From the NCBI RefSeq assembly GCF_038592905.1, contig NZ_CP151943.1, positions 4,166,501-4,230,500 on the forward strand: 64,000 nucleotides of DNA. The letters run 5' to 3'. A model generated the notes under the pieces. That model worked only from the letters and a program-made list of their open reading frames with translations, searched no databases and had not been told where the DNA came from. This document shows, one piece after another, positions 48,926 to 59,023 of this stretch (the stretch's first letter is position 1; each line of letters begins with the position of its first letter). The stretch comes from Neobacillus sp. FSL H8-0543 (GTDB taxonomy: Bacteria > Bacillota > Bacilli > Bacillales > Cytobacillaceae). The position numbers were made by a program, and so were the translations under genes.

Positions 48926-49990
48926 ATGATTCAACAAAAGGGTTATCACGTTGCAGTTGTCGGTGCAACAGGAGCGGTTGGACAACAAATGATAAAAACT
49001 TTAATAAAAGAAAAATTTCCTATTAAACAATTAACTTTATTGTCTTCTGCACGTTCAGCAGGTAAGAAAGTTGAAGTAAATGGTGTCGAACATACGATTC
49101 AGGAAGCAAAGCCGGAGAGCTTTGCAGGGGTCGATATCGCCTTATTTAGTGCTGGGGGAAGTATTTCTAAAGAACTTGGACCGGAAGCCGTAAAGCATGG
49201 CGCCATTGTCGTAGATAACACGAGTGCTTTTCGAATGGACATCAACACTCCTTTAGTTGTCCCTGAGGTCAACGAACAGGATTTGCATACCCATAATGGC
49301 ATCATCGCCAATCCTAATTGCTCTACGATTCAAATGGTAGTTGCCTTAGAACCAATTCGTCAAAAATATGGTTTAAAAAAGGTAATAGTATCAACGTATC
49401 AAGCGGTATCTGGTGCTGGTGCGGTGGCTATCGAGGAGTTGCAAGAACAAACAAAAGCTATTATTAGCGGAGAAAAAGTAGAACCCAAGATTTTACCTGT
49501 TAAGGGCGACAAGAACCACTACCAAATCGCCTTTAATGCGATTCCGCAAATTGATAAATTTGATGAAAATGGCTATACCTTTGAAGAAATGAAAATGATT
49601 AATGAAACAAAGAAAATTATGCATTTGCCTGAACTCCACGTTTCGGCAACCTGTGTGAGACTGCCAGTTGCTGTTGGACACTCTGAATCTGTTTATTTTG
49701 AAATTGATACGGATGGAGTTAGTGCTCATGATTTGAAGGAATTGTTAAAGGATGCTCCCGGAATAGTACTGCAGGATGATCCAGACAATCAATTATATCC
49801 AATGCCTGCAAATTGTGTTGGAAGCAATGATGTATTTGTGGGAAGAATTCGAAATGACCTGAATGAAACACGAGGTTTTCATATGTGGGTGGTTTCAGAC
49901 AACCTACTAAAGGGTGCAGCTGGAAATTCAGTGCAGATTGCTGAAAGTTTAATAAAGCTAGGATTAATTAAAGAAAAAGAAAAACAATAA
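48926..49990 (+). CDS. asd: Aspartate-semialdehyde dehydrogenase
   Basis: A 354-residue NADPH enzyme at the second step of the aspartate pathway to lysine, threonine, methionine and dipicolinate. [14 protein letters not shown] is the NADP loop, Cys132 in NPNCSTIQM is the catalytic thiol, and [10 protein letters not shown] carries the catalytic histidine region. ATG 48926 is preceded by AAAGGGG. First gene of asd-dapG-dapA. Confidence 0.97.
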   Translation: MIQQKGYHVAVVGATGAVGQQMIKTLIKEKFPIKQLTLLSSARSAGKKVEVNGVEHTIQEAKPESFAGVDIALFSAGGSISKELGPEAVKHGAIVVDNTSAFRMDINTPLVVPEVNEQDLHTHNGIIANPNCSTIQMVVALEPIRQKYGLKKVIVSTYQAVSGAGAVAIEELQEQTKAIISGEKVEPKILPVKGDKNHYQIAFNAIPQIDKFDENGYTFEEMKMINETKKIMHLPELHVSATCVRLPVAVGHSESVYFEIDTDGVSAHDLKELLKDAPGIVLQDDPDNQLYPMPANCVGSNDVFVGRIRNDLNETRGFHMWVVSDNLLKGAAGNSVQIAESLIKLGLIKEKEKQ

Positions 49991-50017
49991 AGTTTTCATA
50001 CAAAAAGGCAGGTTTGA

Positions 50018-51268
50018 ATGTCAATGAAAATTATTGTTCAAAAATTTGGCGGGACATCTGTCAAGAATGAGGAAAGCAGGAAACACGCTAAGGTTCATGT
50101 GAAAAACGCGTTGGCTGATGGTTACAAAGTGGTTGTAGTCGTGTCTGCTATGGGGAGAAAAGGTGAACCCTATGCAACAGACACATTACTCTCACTAATT
50201 GGGGGTAATAATAGTAAAGTCAAAAAACGAGAGTATGATTTATTATTATCCTGCGGAGAAATCATTTCTAGTATTGTTTTTGCTAATACGCTGATAGACA
50301 ATGGTATAAAAGCCATTGCTTTGACAGGAGCTCAAGCTGGATTTCGAACAAACAACGACCATTCAAATGCAAAGATTATAGAAATGCAATGTGACCGTTT
50401 ATTACGGGAGCTTAAAGATTATGATGTTGTTGTAGTTGCAGGTTTCCAAGGTGCTACAAAAAATGGGGAAATCACCACGATTGGACGAGGTGGTAGTGAT
50501 ACCTCTGCAGCGGCGCTTGGTGCAGCAGTAAACGCAGAATGGATAGATATATTTACAGATGTCGAAGGAATAATGACAGCAGATCCACGGATTGCTGAGA
50601 ACGCAAGACGTCTTTCAGTGGTCACGTATACAGAACTTTGTAACATGGCCTATCAAGGTGCAAAGGTTATCCATCCAAGGGCTGTAGAAATAGCGATGCA
50701 GGCAAAGGTACCAATCCGAATTCGCTCAACGTATTCAGAAAGCATTGGAACACTGGTCACATCTATTGATCCTGATGCTCGCGGTAATGATATTAGGGAT
50801 AGAATTGTAACAGGAATTGCCCATGTTTCAAATGTGACTCAAATTAAAGTTTTTGCAAAGAAAGAGCAATACTATTTACAAGCAGAAGTTTTCAAAGCCA
50901 TGGCAAACGAAAAAATAAGTGTAGATTTTATCAATATTTCTCCAAATGGCGTTGTATACACTGTTACCGATGAAATGGCAGAACGGGCCATTCAGGTATT
51001 AAATGAACTAGGGCATGAGCCAGTAGTGGAACAACATTGTTCTAAAGTGTCTATTGTTGGTGCAGGTATTGCAGGAGTACCAGGAGTTACCTCTAAAATA
51101 GTCACTGCATTATCCGATCACGGAATCCGTATTTTACAATCCGCTGACAGTCATACGACCATCTGGGTATTAGTGAAACAAGATGATTTGGTTAAATCAG
51201 TAAATGCATTACATGATGCATTTCATTTAGATGAAGAGACCATTGATATAAAACTTTCTAATTTATAA
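50018..51268 (+). CDS. dapG: Aspartokinase I (DapG)
   Basis: A 416-residue kinase making aspartyl phosphate. The kinase domain (1-245) has KIIVQKFGGTSV and GFQGATKNGEITTIGRGGSD; two ACT domains follow. The B. subtilis DapG is inhibited by diaminopimelate, suiting a cell-wall and spore role. ATG 50018 is better spaced to AAGGCAGG than ATG 50024. Operon with asd and dapA. Confidence 0.96.
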   Translation: MSMKIIVQKFGGTSVKNEESRKHAKVHVKNALADGYKVVVVVSAMGRKGEPYATDTLLSLIGGNNSKVKKREYDLLLSCGEIISSIVFANTLIDNGIKAIALTGAQAGFRTNNDHSNAKIIEMQCDRLLRELKDYDVVVVAGFQGATKNGEITTIGRGGSDTSAAALGAAVNAEWIDIFTDVEGIMTADPRIAENARRLSVVTYTELCNMAYQGAKVIHPRAVEIAMQAKVPIRIRSTYSESIGTLVTSIDPDARGNDIRDRIVTGIAHVSNVTQIKVFAKKEQYYLQAEVFKAMANEKISVDFINISPNGVVYTVTDEMAERAIQVLNELGHEPVVEQHCSKVSIVGAGIAGVPGVTSKIVTALSDHGIRILQSADSHTTIWVLVKQDDLVKSVNALHDAFHLDEETIDIKLSNL

Positions 51269-51353
51269 AGGATTTCCAGCATCATTGGGACGAATTACCC
51301 TCAATATTGCTTTAGAAAAGACACAAGATTTGTGCAGTGAAAGGAGTAAGAAA

Positions 51354-52226
51354 ATGGTTCATTTTGGGCGAGTATCGACGGCGATGGTTACCCCTTTTGA
51401 TAAAAAAGGGCATATCGATTTTGCCAAGACTACTCAATTAATAAATTATCTAATTGAAAATGGTACGGATTCCTTGGTTGTTGCGGGGACAACAGGAGAA
51501 TCACCCACGCTATCAAAGGAAGAAAAACTGGCATTATTCAGTCATGTAGTGAAAATTGCAGATGGAAGAATCCCAGTCATTGCTGGTACGGGGAGCAATA
51601 ATACTTATGCATCTATTGAGTTGACAAAGAAAGCTGAACAGGTTGGTGTAGATGCGATTATGGCAGTGGCACCCTATTACAATAAACCAAATCAGGAAGG
51701 TTTATTTCAGCATTTTAAAATAATAGCAGAGGCTACTTCATTGCCTGTAATGGTCTATAATATTCCGGGAAGGTCAGCTGTTAACATTCTCCCCGAAACA
51801 ATTGTCCGATTGTCAAAGCTTCCAAATATTGTAGCTGTCAAGGAAGCAAGTGGAGATTTAAGTGCAATGACGCATATCATAGCTAATACAGATGACGATT
51901 TCCAACTTTATAGCGGTGATGATGGCGTTACGATACCTGTGCTAGCAATTGGCGGGGCAGGCGTTGTTTCAGTAGCCTCACACGTTATCGGTAATGAAAT
52001 GCAGGAGATGGTTAAGGCATTCTTGGTAGGGGAAATTGAAAAAGCTGCAAAACTTCACCAACAACTGCTGCCAATTATTCAGGGGTTATTTACTGCTCCA
52101 AGTCCTGTGCCAGTTAAAACAGCACTTCAGGTTAAAGGGATGGGTGTAGGTTCAGTAAGGCTGCCTCTGGTTCCGCTAACTGAACAAGAGCGCGCTGCAC
52201 TGACTAGTCTGTTATCAAATATATAA
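51354..52226 (+). CDS. dapA: 4-hydroxy-tetrahydrodipicolinate synthase
   Basis: A 290-residue TIM-barrel aldolase condensing pyruvate and aspartate semialdehyde. Lys163 in VAVKEASGD forms the Schiff base; VYNIPGRS has the conserved tyrosine. ATG 51354 follows AAAGGAG; the in-frame upstream start at 51285 has no support. Its product is the substrate branch point for SpoVFAB. Confidence 0.97.
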   Translation: MVHFGRVSTAMVTPFDKKGHIDFAKTTQLINYLIENGTDSLVVAGTTGESPTLSKEEKLALFSHVVKIADGRIPVIAGTGSNNTYASIELTKKAEQVGVDAIMAVAPYYNKPNQEGLFQHFKIIAEATSLPVMVYNIPGRSAVNILPETIVRLSKLPNIVAVKEASGDLSAMTHIIANTDDDFQLYSGDDGVTIPVLAIGGAGVVSVASHVIGNEMQEMVKAFLVGEIEKAAKLHQQLLPIIQGLFTAPSPVPVKTALQVKGMGVGSVRLPLVPLTEQERAALTSLLSNI

Positions 52227-52230
52227 TCAC

Positions 52231-52265
52231 TAAAAGCCAACCGAATCACAATCGGTTGGCTTTTA
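52231..52265 (+). terminator. Terminator after dapA
   Basis: Perfect 14-bp stem (52231-52244 with 52252-52265), 7-nt loop, ending TTTTA. Confidence 0.9.
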
Positions 52266-52367
52266 CATTTGGAAAAAGGTTAATTCTGGTTGTAATGATT
52301 TTCAAATATCAAGTATAATAGTCATAACTGATTTCGATCGGATGAAACATCATAGGAGGAAAAGGAA

Positions 52368-54032
52368 TTGAGACATAGAAAGAATAATTCCATTAAGGTT
52401 ATTACACTTGGTGGCATAGGAGAAATCGGAAAAAATATGTATCTTATAGAGGTAGATTCGGACATATTTGTCATTGATGCCGGGTTAATGTTCCCCGAGG
52501 AAGAAATGCTGGGCATCGACATTGTTATTCCCGACATGAGCTATTTGTCAGAAAACAAGGAAAGAGTAAAAGCAATTTTTTTATCACACGGTCACGAGGA
52601 TCATATTGGTGCCCTTTCGTATCTTCTTCGTCAAGTCGAAGTACCCGTTTATGGAACGAAACTAACCTTAGCCCTTGCGAATGCAAAGTTAAAGGAGCAG
52701 GAATATAGCGGGACTGCTAACTTTATTGAAGTAGATTCGGATTCGTGTATTGATTTGGACACAGTAGAAGTGAGTTTCTTTAGAACAAATCATAGTATAC
52801 CTGATTCAATCGGTGTCTGTGTACATACCTCGGAAGGTTCAATTGTCTATACGGGAGATTTTAAGTTTGATCAAGCTGCTACAAGACTATACAAACCTGA
52901 TATTGGAAAAATGGCGGCAATAGGAGACCAAGGAGTACTGTGTTTACTTTCTGATAGTACCGAAGCAGAAAAGCCTGGTTATACTACTTCTGAGGCAATC
53001 GTTGAAAGTGAGATGTCCAATGCTTTTTATAATGCAAAAGGGAGAATTATCGCGGCATGCTTTGCATCAGATATAAACAGAATTCAGCATGTTTTCAATG
53101 CTGCACGTGAAAATAATCGAAAAGTTGCGGTAGTTGGTGAAAGTCTTGAAAGGATTTATCATATCGCCTTTGATCTTGGATATTTAGAAGTAGCTGATGA
53201 TTTAATTATCCCTGTAAGTGAAATAAAAGCATATAAAGACCAAGAGATTGTTGTTTTAATGACAGGAAGCCAAGGAGAACCAATTGAAGCCCTCCAGAAA
53301 ATGGCGAAACAATCAGCTAAAATTGTCAATATTCAACAGGGTGATACGGTACTAATAGCTGCTTCACCACTTAAAGGAAGTGAACTGCTCATTTCCAAAA
53401 CAGTTGATATGCTATACAGAGCAGGAGCAAATGTTATTGCGGGAAGAACAATTCACGTATCTAGTCACGGGAGCCAAGAAGAATTGAAATTTATGATAAA
53501 TCTCATGAAACCAAAGTTTTTTATTCCGGTACATGGGGAATATCGGCAATTAATGGCCCATAGAAAGCTGGCAATCAATGTTGGTATAAGTGACGAACAG
53601 ATACTTATTCCAGACCGTGGAGACGTCGTTGAAATTCAAAGTGATAAAATTACGCTGAGTGGAAAGGTTCCTTCAGGGAATGTACTTATTGATGGCATAG
53701 GTGTTGGTGATGTAGGAAATATTGTGTTAAGAGACCGCCGCTTTTTGTCACAGGATGGAATCTTAATCGTGGTTGTTACTTTAACGAGACAAGATAAAAG
53801 AATAGCAGCAGGCCCCGAAATTATATCCCGAGGATTTGTCTATGTACGTGAATCCGAAAGATTAATGGAAGAATCATCTAAATTGGTTCGAACAATCGTG
53901 GAAAAAAACTTAGCGAAGCCTGCCTTTGATTGGGCTAGCTTAAAGCAGAATATTAGAGATGACCTAAATCGCTATTTGTACGAAAAAACAAAAAGAAGAC
54001 CAATGATCCTGCCGATTATTATGGAAGTTTAG
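52368..54032 (+). CDS. rnjB: Ribonuclease J (RnjB/RNase J2-type)
   Basis: A 554-residue metallo-beta-lactamase/beta-CASP ribonuclease. HGHEDH (74-79) provides zinc ligands; PVHGEYRQLMAH is the C-terminal beta-CASP motif. Its position after dapA matches B. subtilis ymfA (rnjB), which forms a complex with RNase J1. The start is TTG 52368 after TAGGAGGA. The HxHxDH motif reads HGHEDH, so the active site looks intact. Confidence 0.95.
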   Translation: MRHRKNNSIKVITLGGIGEIGKNMYLIEVDSDIFVIDAGLMFPEEEMLGIDIVIPDMSYLSENKERVKAIFLSHGHEDHIGALSYLLRQVEVPVYGTKLTLALANAKLKEQEYSGTANFIEVDSDSCIDLDTVEVSFFRTNHSIPDSIGVCVHTSEGSIVYTGDFKFDQAATRLYKPDIGKMAAIGDQGVLCLLSDSTEAEKPGYTTSEAIVESEMSNAFYNAKGRIIAACFASDINRIQHVFNAARENNRKVAVVGESLERIYHIAFDLGYLEVADDLIIPVSEIKAYKDQEIVVLMTGSQGEPIEALQKMAKQSAKIVNIQQGDTVLIAASPLKGSELLISKTVDMLYRAGANVIAGRTIHVSSHGSQEELKFMINLMKPKFFIPVHGEYRQLMAHRKLAINVGISDEQILIPDRGDVVEIQSDKITLSGKVPSGNVLIDGIGVGDVGNIVLRDRRFLSQDGILIVVVTLTRQDKRIAAGPEIISRGFVYVRESERLMEESSKLVRTIVEKNLAKPAFDWASLKQNIRDDLNRYLYEKTKRRPMILPIIMEV

Positions 54033-54077
54033 AAAAAAGGATGGCTGTATAAAAGCAGATAGTTGATTTGCTAACGA

Positions 54078-54191
54078 TGTTGATTGGAGTGGAGGGCACG
54101 AAGACTTCACGGGAGACCCCGCAGGAGCAAAGCGAAGAGGAGGCTCCCGGACTGCCTGCGGAAAGCGAAGTGCCTGGAGCTCCAGTCAACA
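54078..54191 (+). repeat. Long palindromic intergenic repeat, copy 4
   Basis: A 114-bp, shorter copy. Ends TGTTGATTGGAG (54078-54089) and CTCCAGTCAACA (54180-54191) pair with one G-U. GGCAC/GTGCC (54095-54099 with 54170-54174) and GGGAG/CTCCC are kept; the central GGCGC palindrome is lost. Located between the rnjB stop and a terminator. Confidence 0.85.
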
Positions 54192-54209
54192 TCTAAGCCC
54201 AAAAAGATT

Positions 54210-54238
54210 AAGGCATTGGACTGTCCAATGCCTTTTTT
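54210..54238 (+). terminator. Terminator downstream of rnjB and repeat copy 4
   Basis: AAGGCATTGGA/TCCAATGCCTT, CTG loop, six T. Confidence 0.92.
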
Positions 54239-54316
54239 ACATTTGTAAGACCTTTAAGAATGAATTTGCTTCATAGGTTCATACTAATGGTATCATGCCT
54301 GAAGGGGGAACTATGA

Positions 54317-55072
54317 ATGGACAAAGATTTACAAAAAAGTAAATCTGAAAATCAAGAAGGCCAAGAACCTCAAAAAGACGAGCGAGCTTCTTCCTCATTA
54401 ATGGAAAAGATTCAGCAATTAGGGCAAACAAATGTCCCGCAGCTTTCAACTGATTCCAAAATTCATTGCCTAACAATTATTGGACAGATTGAAGGGCATT
54501 TAGCTCTTCCGCCTCAAAATAAAACGACTAAATACGAGCACATTATCCCGCAGTTAGTAGCCATTGAACAAAACCCTAAGATTGAGGGATTATTAATTAT
54601 CTTAAATACAGTCGGCGGCGATGTTGAGGCAGGACTCGCAATTTCAGAGATGCTTGCAACCTTATCAAAACCATCTGTCTCTATCGTTCTAGGTGGAGGT
54701 CATTCGATTGGCGTGCCAATTGCAACTTCTTGTACTTATTCGTTTATTGCTGAAACCGCAACGATGACCATTCATCCAATCCGGCTAACTGGACTAGTGA
54801 TTGGGGTACCTGCAACCTTCGAATATATGGATAAGATGCAGGATCGAGTGATTAATTTTGTAACAAAGCATTCTAATATTACAGAAGAGAAATTTAAAGA
54901 TTTAATGTTTGCAAAAGGCAATTTGACGAGAGATATTGGCACAAATGTAATTGGTGCCGATGCAGTTGAATATGGGTTAATAGATGAAGTTGGCGGATTA
55001 GGGCCAGCAATGAAAAAGTTAAATGAATTGATTGACCATCAAAAGGCCGTTAATGAAGGGTTGATTCAATGA
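54317..55072 (+). CDS. tepA: TepA, ClpP-fold membrane-associated protease
   Basis: A 251-residue ClpP/SppA-like serine protease. Candidate nucleophile Ser130 in GGGHSIGVP and His153 in [17 protein letters not shown] precedes them. In B. subtilis TepA (YmfB) was linked to protein translocation and signal-peptide breakdown. The first 45 residues are charged and low-complexity. ylzJ overlaps its end by 4 bp. Confidence 0.93.
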   Translation: MDKDLQKSKSENQEGQEPQKDERASSSLMEKIQQLGQTNVPQLSTDSKIHCLTIIGQIEGHLALPPQNKTTKYEHIIPQLVAIEQNPKIEGLLIILNTVGGDVEAGLAISEMLATLSKPSVSIVLGGGHSIGVPIATSCTYSFIAETATMTIHPIRLTGLVIGVPATFEYMDKMQDRVINFVTKHSNITEEKFKDLMFAKGNLTRDIGTNVIGADAVEYGLIDEVGGLGPAMKKLNELIDHQKAVNEGLIQ

Positions 55073-55305
55073 TGTTATATACAATGGTGCCGCAAGAGCT
55101 TATTTTCCCTTATGAACCAGATTCAAAAACTAATCACCAGATGGTATCCTATCAAGGTGTACCATTATTAGTAGAGTACTCAGATCAACAAAACGTTCAG
55201 GTTATACGTATCTTAAGCAGTGATCCGCAGCATTTTCTTGACGAACAGATTTGCCCAGGAGCGAAAATTTCTTGTGCAAACATTGAAGGATTTGCCGCAA
55301 ACTAG
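55069..55305 (+). CDS. ylzJ: YlzJ-like protein
   Basis: A 78-residue protein of the YlzJ family, coupled to tepA by a 4-bp overlap as in B. subtilis. It opens [13 protein letters not shown] and is otherwise without recognisable motif. Function unknown. Confidence 0.85.
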   Translation: MMLYTMVPQELIFPYEPDSKTNHQMVSYQGVPLLVEYSDQQNVQVIRILSSDPQHFLDEQICPGAKISCANIEGFAAN

Positions 55306-55317
55306 CATGCTATATGG

Positions 55318-55323
55318 TATAAT
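55318..55323 (+). promoter_or_regulatory. Extended -10 promoter before spoIIIE
   Basis: TGG plus a perfect TATAAT, just after the ylzJ stop and directly before a terminator-like hairpin. Confidence 0.4.
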
Positions 55324-55338
55324 CAGGATAGAAAGAGA

Positions 55339-55369
55339 GAAGCAGCCATAAAGGCTGCTTTCTTCCTTT
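55339..55369 (+). terminator. Terminator or attenuator before spoIIIE
   Basis: AAGCAGCC/GGCTGCTT, ATAAA loop, then TCTTCCTTTT. It closes tepA-ylzJ and would also stop any RNA started at 55330. Confidence 0.75.
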
Positions 55370-55489
55370 TATACCTATTGTTATCAATACTAACTTTTCC
55401 TTACTATTAATATTTCACATAGAGATTTTTTGTTTGGGGATGGAATCTTATGTCGATGATAGTACTAATTTATTATACAAGGTGATTAA

Positions 55490-57838
55490 ATGGCGAAAAA
55501 AAAGCGAAGAACTAAAAAGAAAAGAGACAATCATTTAAAGCGTACAGTCCAATTTGAACTAACAGCACTTGCCCTATTAGCACTAGTGATCATTTCAATG
55601 GCGAAATTAGGGGCAGTAGGAAAAGCAGCTGTTTTATTCTTCAGGTTTTGGATGGGTGAATGGTACATACTCAGCCTTATTGGGCTCCTTGCTCTAAGTG
55701 TTTACTTAATGTGGAAACGCGAAATTCCATTTTTCTTTCATATTAAATTAACAGGACTTTATTTAATCGTTTCGTCGATTCTTTTGTTAAGTCATGACAA
55801 ACTATTTCGCTTGTTATCCAATGATGGGAAGTTTACAAATCCAAGTGTCATAAGCAATACTTGGGAATTATTTATGATGGAAGTAAGAGGGGAAACAAGT
55901 ACAATTGATCTTGGCGGCGGAATGGTTGGTGCCGTTCTTTTTGCCCTATTCCATTACCTTTTTGCAGCAGCTGGAACGAAGATTATAGCTATCATTTTTA
56001 TCTTAATCGGCTTTATTTTGATTACTGGAAGGTCATTTGGGGATGTTATTGCAAAAATCGGACTCTCTATAGGTGATTTTTCAAAAGATCAATGGGAAGC
56101 TTTTAAGACGGATATATCAGAGTGGAAACAAAAGCAGAAGGAACGTAAGGAAGAAAAAAGAATACAAAAACAACTAGAGCGTGAAAATCGTGTTCCTAGT
56201 CCGATTCCCGAAATATCTAATCCAGGCCAAGTTAATCAAGAAGAAATAAAAACGGCCGAACCAATTATCTCTAGCTTTGCTGACCGTGCCTATGTGGAAG
56301 AAGTTCCAAAACAAAAGAAACGCAATAATGAATCGAAAAATAAAGCTACCGAATCACATAATAACGATGAAGATGACCAAACACCTCCAATTACCTTTAC
56401 CGAGGTTGAAAATGCAGCATATGAGTTGCCGCCATTGAATCTATTAAAATTACCTAAGAAAACAGACCAAAGCGGTGAATATGAGTTAATTCATGCTAAT
56501 GCTGCGAAGCTTGAGAGGACCTTTCAAAGCTTTGGTGTAAAAGCCCGTGTAACCCAAGTGCATCTAGGGCCGGCAGTTACAAAGTATGAAGTCCATCCAG
56601 ATGTAGGAGTCAAGGTAAGTAAAATTGTTAGCTTAAGTGATGATTTGGCATTAGCGTTGGCGGCAAAAGATATTAGAATTGAAGCGCCAATCCCTGGTAA
56701 ATCTGCTATTGGTATTGAAGTCCCTAATTCTGAGGTAGCCATTGTGTCATTAAGAGAGGTATTAGAAGCTACCCATAATAAAAAACCTGAATCAAAACTA
56801 TTAATTGGTTTAGGCAGAGACATTACCGGTGAGGCTGTAGTAGCTGAATTAAATAAAATGCCACACTTGCTTGTTGCCGGTTCAACGGGGAGTGGGAAAA
56901 GTGTATGTATAAACGGTATTATTACGAGTATTTTGATGAGGGCAAAGCCTCATGAAGTAAAACTTATGATGATTGATCCCAAAATGGTGGAATTAAACGG
57001 CTATAACGGTGTACCTCATTTACTAGCACCGGTTGTAACGGACCCCAAAAAAGCCTCACAAGCTTTGAAAAAGGTCGTAAGTGAAATGGAAAGACGATAT
57101 GAATTGTTCTCACATACCGGAACACGTAATATTGAAGGCTATAACGATCATGTAAAACGACATAATAATGAAGAAGATGATAAACAGCCTTTATTACCGT
57201 TTATTGTTGTTATTGTTGATGAACTTGCAGATTTAATGATGGTTGCATCATCAGATGTTGAAGATTCGATTACAAGGCTTGCACAAATGGCCCGTGCGGC
57301 AGGGATTCATCTAATCATTGCCACACAACGACCTTCTGTAGACGTCATCACAGGCGTTATAAAAGCGAATATTCCATCAAGAATTGCTTTTGCAGTTTCC
57401 AGTGCAACGGATTCTAGAACGATTTTAGATATGGGTGGTGCGGAAAAGCTACTTGGCAGGGGTGATATGTTATTTTTACCAGTAGGTGAATCAAAACCAG
57501 TCCGTGTTCAAGGAGCATTCTTATCAGACATGGAAGTGGAAGATACCGTTAATTTTGTTATTGGGCAGCAAAAAGCACAATACCAAGAAGAAATGATTCC
57601 AGATGATACACCAGAGGCAAAAGGTGAGGTTGACGATGACTTATACGCAGAAGCGGTTGATTTAGTTATAGATATGCAAACGGCATCCGTTTCCATGTTA
57701 CAGCGACGTTTCCGTATAGGTTACACTAGAGCAGCACGTCTAATCGATGAAATGGAAGCAAGAGGAATTGTTGGTGCTTACGAAGGAAGTAAGCCAAGAA
57801 ACGTACTTCAAACAAAAACAACTGAAGAAGTCAATTAA
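55490..57838 (+). CDS. spoIIIE: DNA translocase SpoIIIE (FtsK family)
   Basis: A 782-residue DNA pump that moves the chromosome into the forespore and clears trapped DNA at division septa. Four membrane segments lie in residues 24-175, then a charged linker. The motor has Walker A GSTGSGKS (464-471) and Walker [11 protein letters not shown]; the C-terminal winged-helix gamma domain ([18 protein letters not shown]) reads polar sequences. Length is close to B. subtilis SpoIIIE. Confidence 0.97.
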   Translation: MAKKKRRTKKKRDNHLKRTVQFELTALALLALVIISMAKLGAVGKAAVLFFRFWMGEWYILSLIGLLALSVYLMWKREIPFFFHIKLTGLYLIVSSILLLSHDKLFRLLSNDGKFTNPSVISNTWELFMMEVRGETSTIDLGGGMVGAVLFALFHYLFAAAGTKIIAIIFILIGFILITGRSFGDVIAKIGLSIGDFSKDQWEAFKTDISEWKQKQKERKEEKRIQKQLERENRVPSPIPEISNPGQVNQEEIKTAEPIISSFADRAYVEEVPKQKKRNNESKNKATESHNNDEDDQTPPITFTEVENAAYELPPLNLLKLPKKTDQSGEYELIHANAAKLERTFQSFGVKARVTQVHLGPAVTKYEVHPDVGVKVSKIVSLSDDLALALAAKDIRIEAPIPGKSAIGIEVPNSEVAIVSLREVLEATHNKKPESKLLIGLGRDITGEAVVAELNKMPHLLVAGSTGSGKSVCINGIITSILMRAKPHEVKLMMIDPKMVELNGYNGVPHLLAPVVTDPKKASQALKKVVSEMERRYELFSHTGTRNIEGYNDHVKRHNNEEDDKQPLLPFIVVIVDELADLMMVASSDVEDSITRLAQMARAAGIHLIIATQRPSVDVITGVIKANIPSRIAFAVSSATDSRTILDMGGAEKLLGRGDMLFLPVGESKPVRVQGAFLSDMEVEDTVNFVIGQQKAQYQEEMIPDDTPEAKGEVDDDLYAEAVDLVIDMQTASVSMLQRRFRIGYTRAARLIDEMEARGIVGAYEGSKPRNVLQTKTTEEVN

Positions 57839-57845
57839 GAAAAAA

Positions 57846-57912
57846 CAAAAGGCGGAAGCGCCCGTTTAGCGAAGTCCACTAGTCGCTGGGCCGCTTGCGA
57901 TGGACTTTCGAA
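57846..57912 (+). repeat. GC-rich hairpin repeat after spoIIIE
   Basis: A GC-rich block in an AT-rich gap, opening AAAGGCGGAAGCGCCC and holding AAGTCCA/TGGACTT as an outer stem. It resembles the other short repeats in style (GCGGAAGCGCC) but does not share their ends. The rest of the 57839-58110 gap shows only the terminator below. Confidence 0.4.
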
Positions 57913-57961
57913 AACTACTTCAAGTTATCCACATTAAATTATTTTAATATTTCCTAGACAA

Positions 57962-57994
57962 GCAAAAAAAGCCAAGGTTCCTGGCTTTTTTTGC
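57962..57994 (+). terminator. Terminator after spoIIIE
   Basis: Perfect 13-bp stem GCAAAAAAAGCCA/TGGCTTTTTTTGC with a 7-nt loop; bidirectional in appearance. Confidence 0.9.
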
Positions 57995-58111
57995 TTTTTA
58001 AACCCTATTACTATTAATAGTAGTCAGCGATAAATTATAGCAGATTTAATGGATAAACACTGTAGATACTTTTTGGATTTATTGTTTTTTCGACAAAATT
58101 TTGAAATACTA

Positions 58112-58150
58112 TTTCCAACAATCGAAATAAATGGTATATTAATTTCGATT
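58112..58150 (+). promoter_or_regulatory. Promoter of the GntR gene with flanking inverted repeat
   Basis: TTTCCA (58112-58117), 17-bp spacer ending TGG, TATATT (58135-58140). A perfect 9-bp inverted repeat, AATCGAAAT (58120-58128) and ATTTCGATT (58142-58150), brackets the -10, a layout suited to repression. Confidence 0.5.
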
Positions 58151-58165
58151 AGTAGGAATGATTAA

Positions 58166-58183
58166 ACATCAGATGTCTGATGT
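58166..58183 (+). promoter_or_regulatory. Candidate GntR operator
   Basis: ACATCAGA-TG-TCTGATGT, perfect 8-bp arms, 28 bp before the GntR start. Short symmetric sites of this kind are typical for GntR regulators, so autoregulation is likely. Confidence 0.5.
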
Positions 58184-58210
58184 CTTAAGGAAAAGGCTGG
58201 AGGTACCTGC

Positions 58211-58936
58211 ATGTCTATTAAGCTTGATAGCCGACATTTATACTTACAAGTAATCGATCGGTTAAAGCAAGATATTGAAGAAGGGGTTTATAAAGAAAAA
58301 GAAAAATTACCCTCAGAATTCGATCTTGCCAAACAACTTGGTGTAAGTAGGGCGACTCTTAGAGAAGCTTTACGTATTCTCGAAGAAGAAAACGTTATCA
58401 TTCGCCGCCATGGAGTGGGCACATTTGTTAACGGAAAGCCTATGTTTACTTCAGGGATTGAACAACTCAGTAGTGTAACTGACATGATTCTCCAGGCTGG
58501 GATGAAACCTGGAACTATTTTCTTAAGCTCATCGACTATTGGAGCTACCGAAGAGGATAGTCGCCGATTCTCATGTTCTGCAAATGAGGGAATTGTTGTT
58601 ATTGAAAGGGTTAGAACTGCGAACGGTGAACCAGTCGTTTATTGTATCGATAAAGTCCCGGAAAAAATCTTGCCCGAAACATTTTCCCACGGAGAAGAAT
58701 CAATCTTTCACATTTTGGAAGAGGAAGCAAACAGGAAAATTACATATGCGGTTGCTCATATAGAACCAATTGGTTATCATGAAAAAATTTCCTCCATTCT
58801 AGAATGTGATCCAGAAACTGCCTTACTTGTTTTAAAGCAAATGCATTTCGACGAAATGGATAATCCTGTCCTTTTTTCGGTAAACTACTTTAAAGCTGAT
58901 AAGTTCAGTTTCAGGGTTTTAAGGAAAAGATTCTAA
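58211..58936 (+). CDS. ymfC: GntR/HutC family transcriptional regulator (YmfC-like)
   Basis: A 241-residue regulator. The N-terminal winged helix (about 8-75) has [25 protein letters not shown] and [11 protein letters not shown]; a UTRA ligand-binding domain fills about 90-235. It corresponds to B. subtilis YmfC by place after spoIIIE. The ligand is unknown; the adjacent nucleoside transporter makes a nucleoside or its phosphate a reasonable guess. Confidence 0.9.
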   Translation: MSIKLDSRHLYLQVIDRLKQDIEEGVYKEKEKLPSEFDLAKQLGVSRATLREALRILEEENVIIRRHGVGTFVNGKPMFTSGIEQLSSVTDMILQAGMKPGTIFLSSSTIGATEEDSRRFSCSANEGIVVIERVRTANGEPVVYCIDKVPEKILPETFSHGEESIFHILEEEANRKITYAVAHIEPIGYHEKISSILECDPETALLVLKQMHFDEMDNPVLFSVNYFKADKFSFRVLRKRF

Positions 58937-59023
58937 ACATTTACCAGATATGAAAACGGAAATACACAGGTTTTTAACCATTTTCCTACTCATCAAACAA
59001 CAAAATATAGGGGGTATATTTCC

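Noticed and set aside
58937..59023. Purine riboswitch before the nucleoside transporter
   Set aside because: The 87-bp gap has none of the conserved purine-aptamer core or three-way junction.
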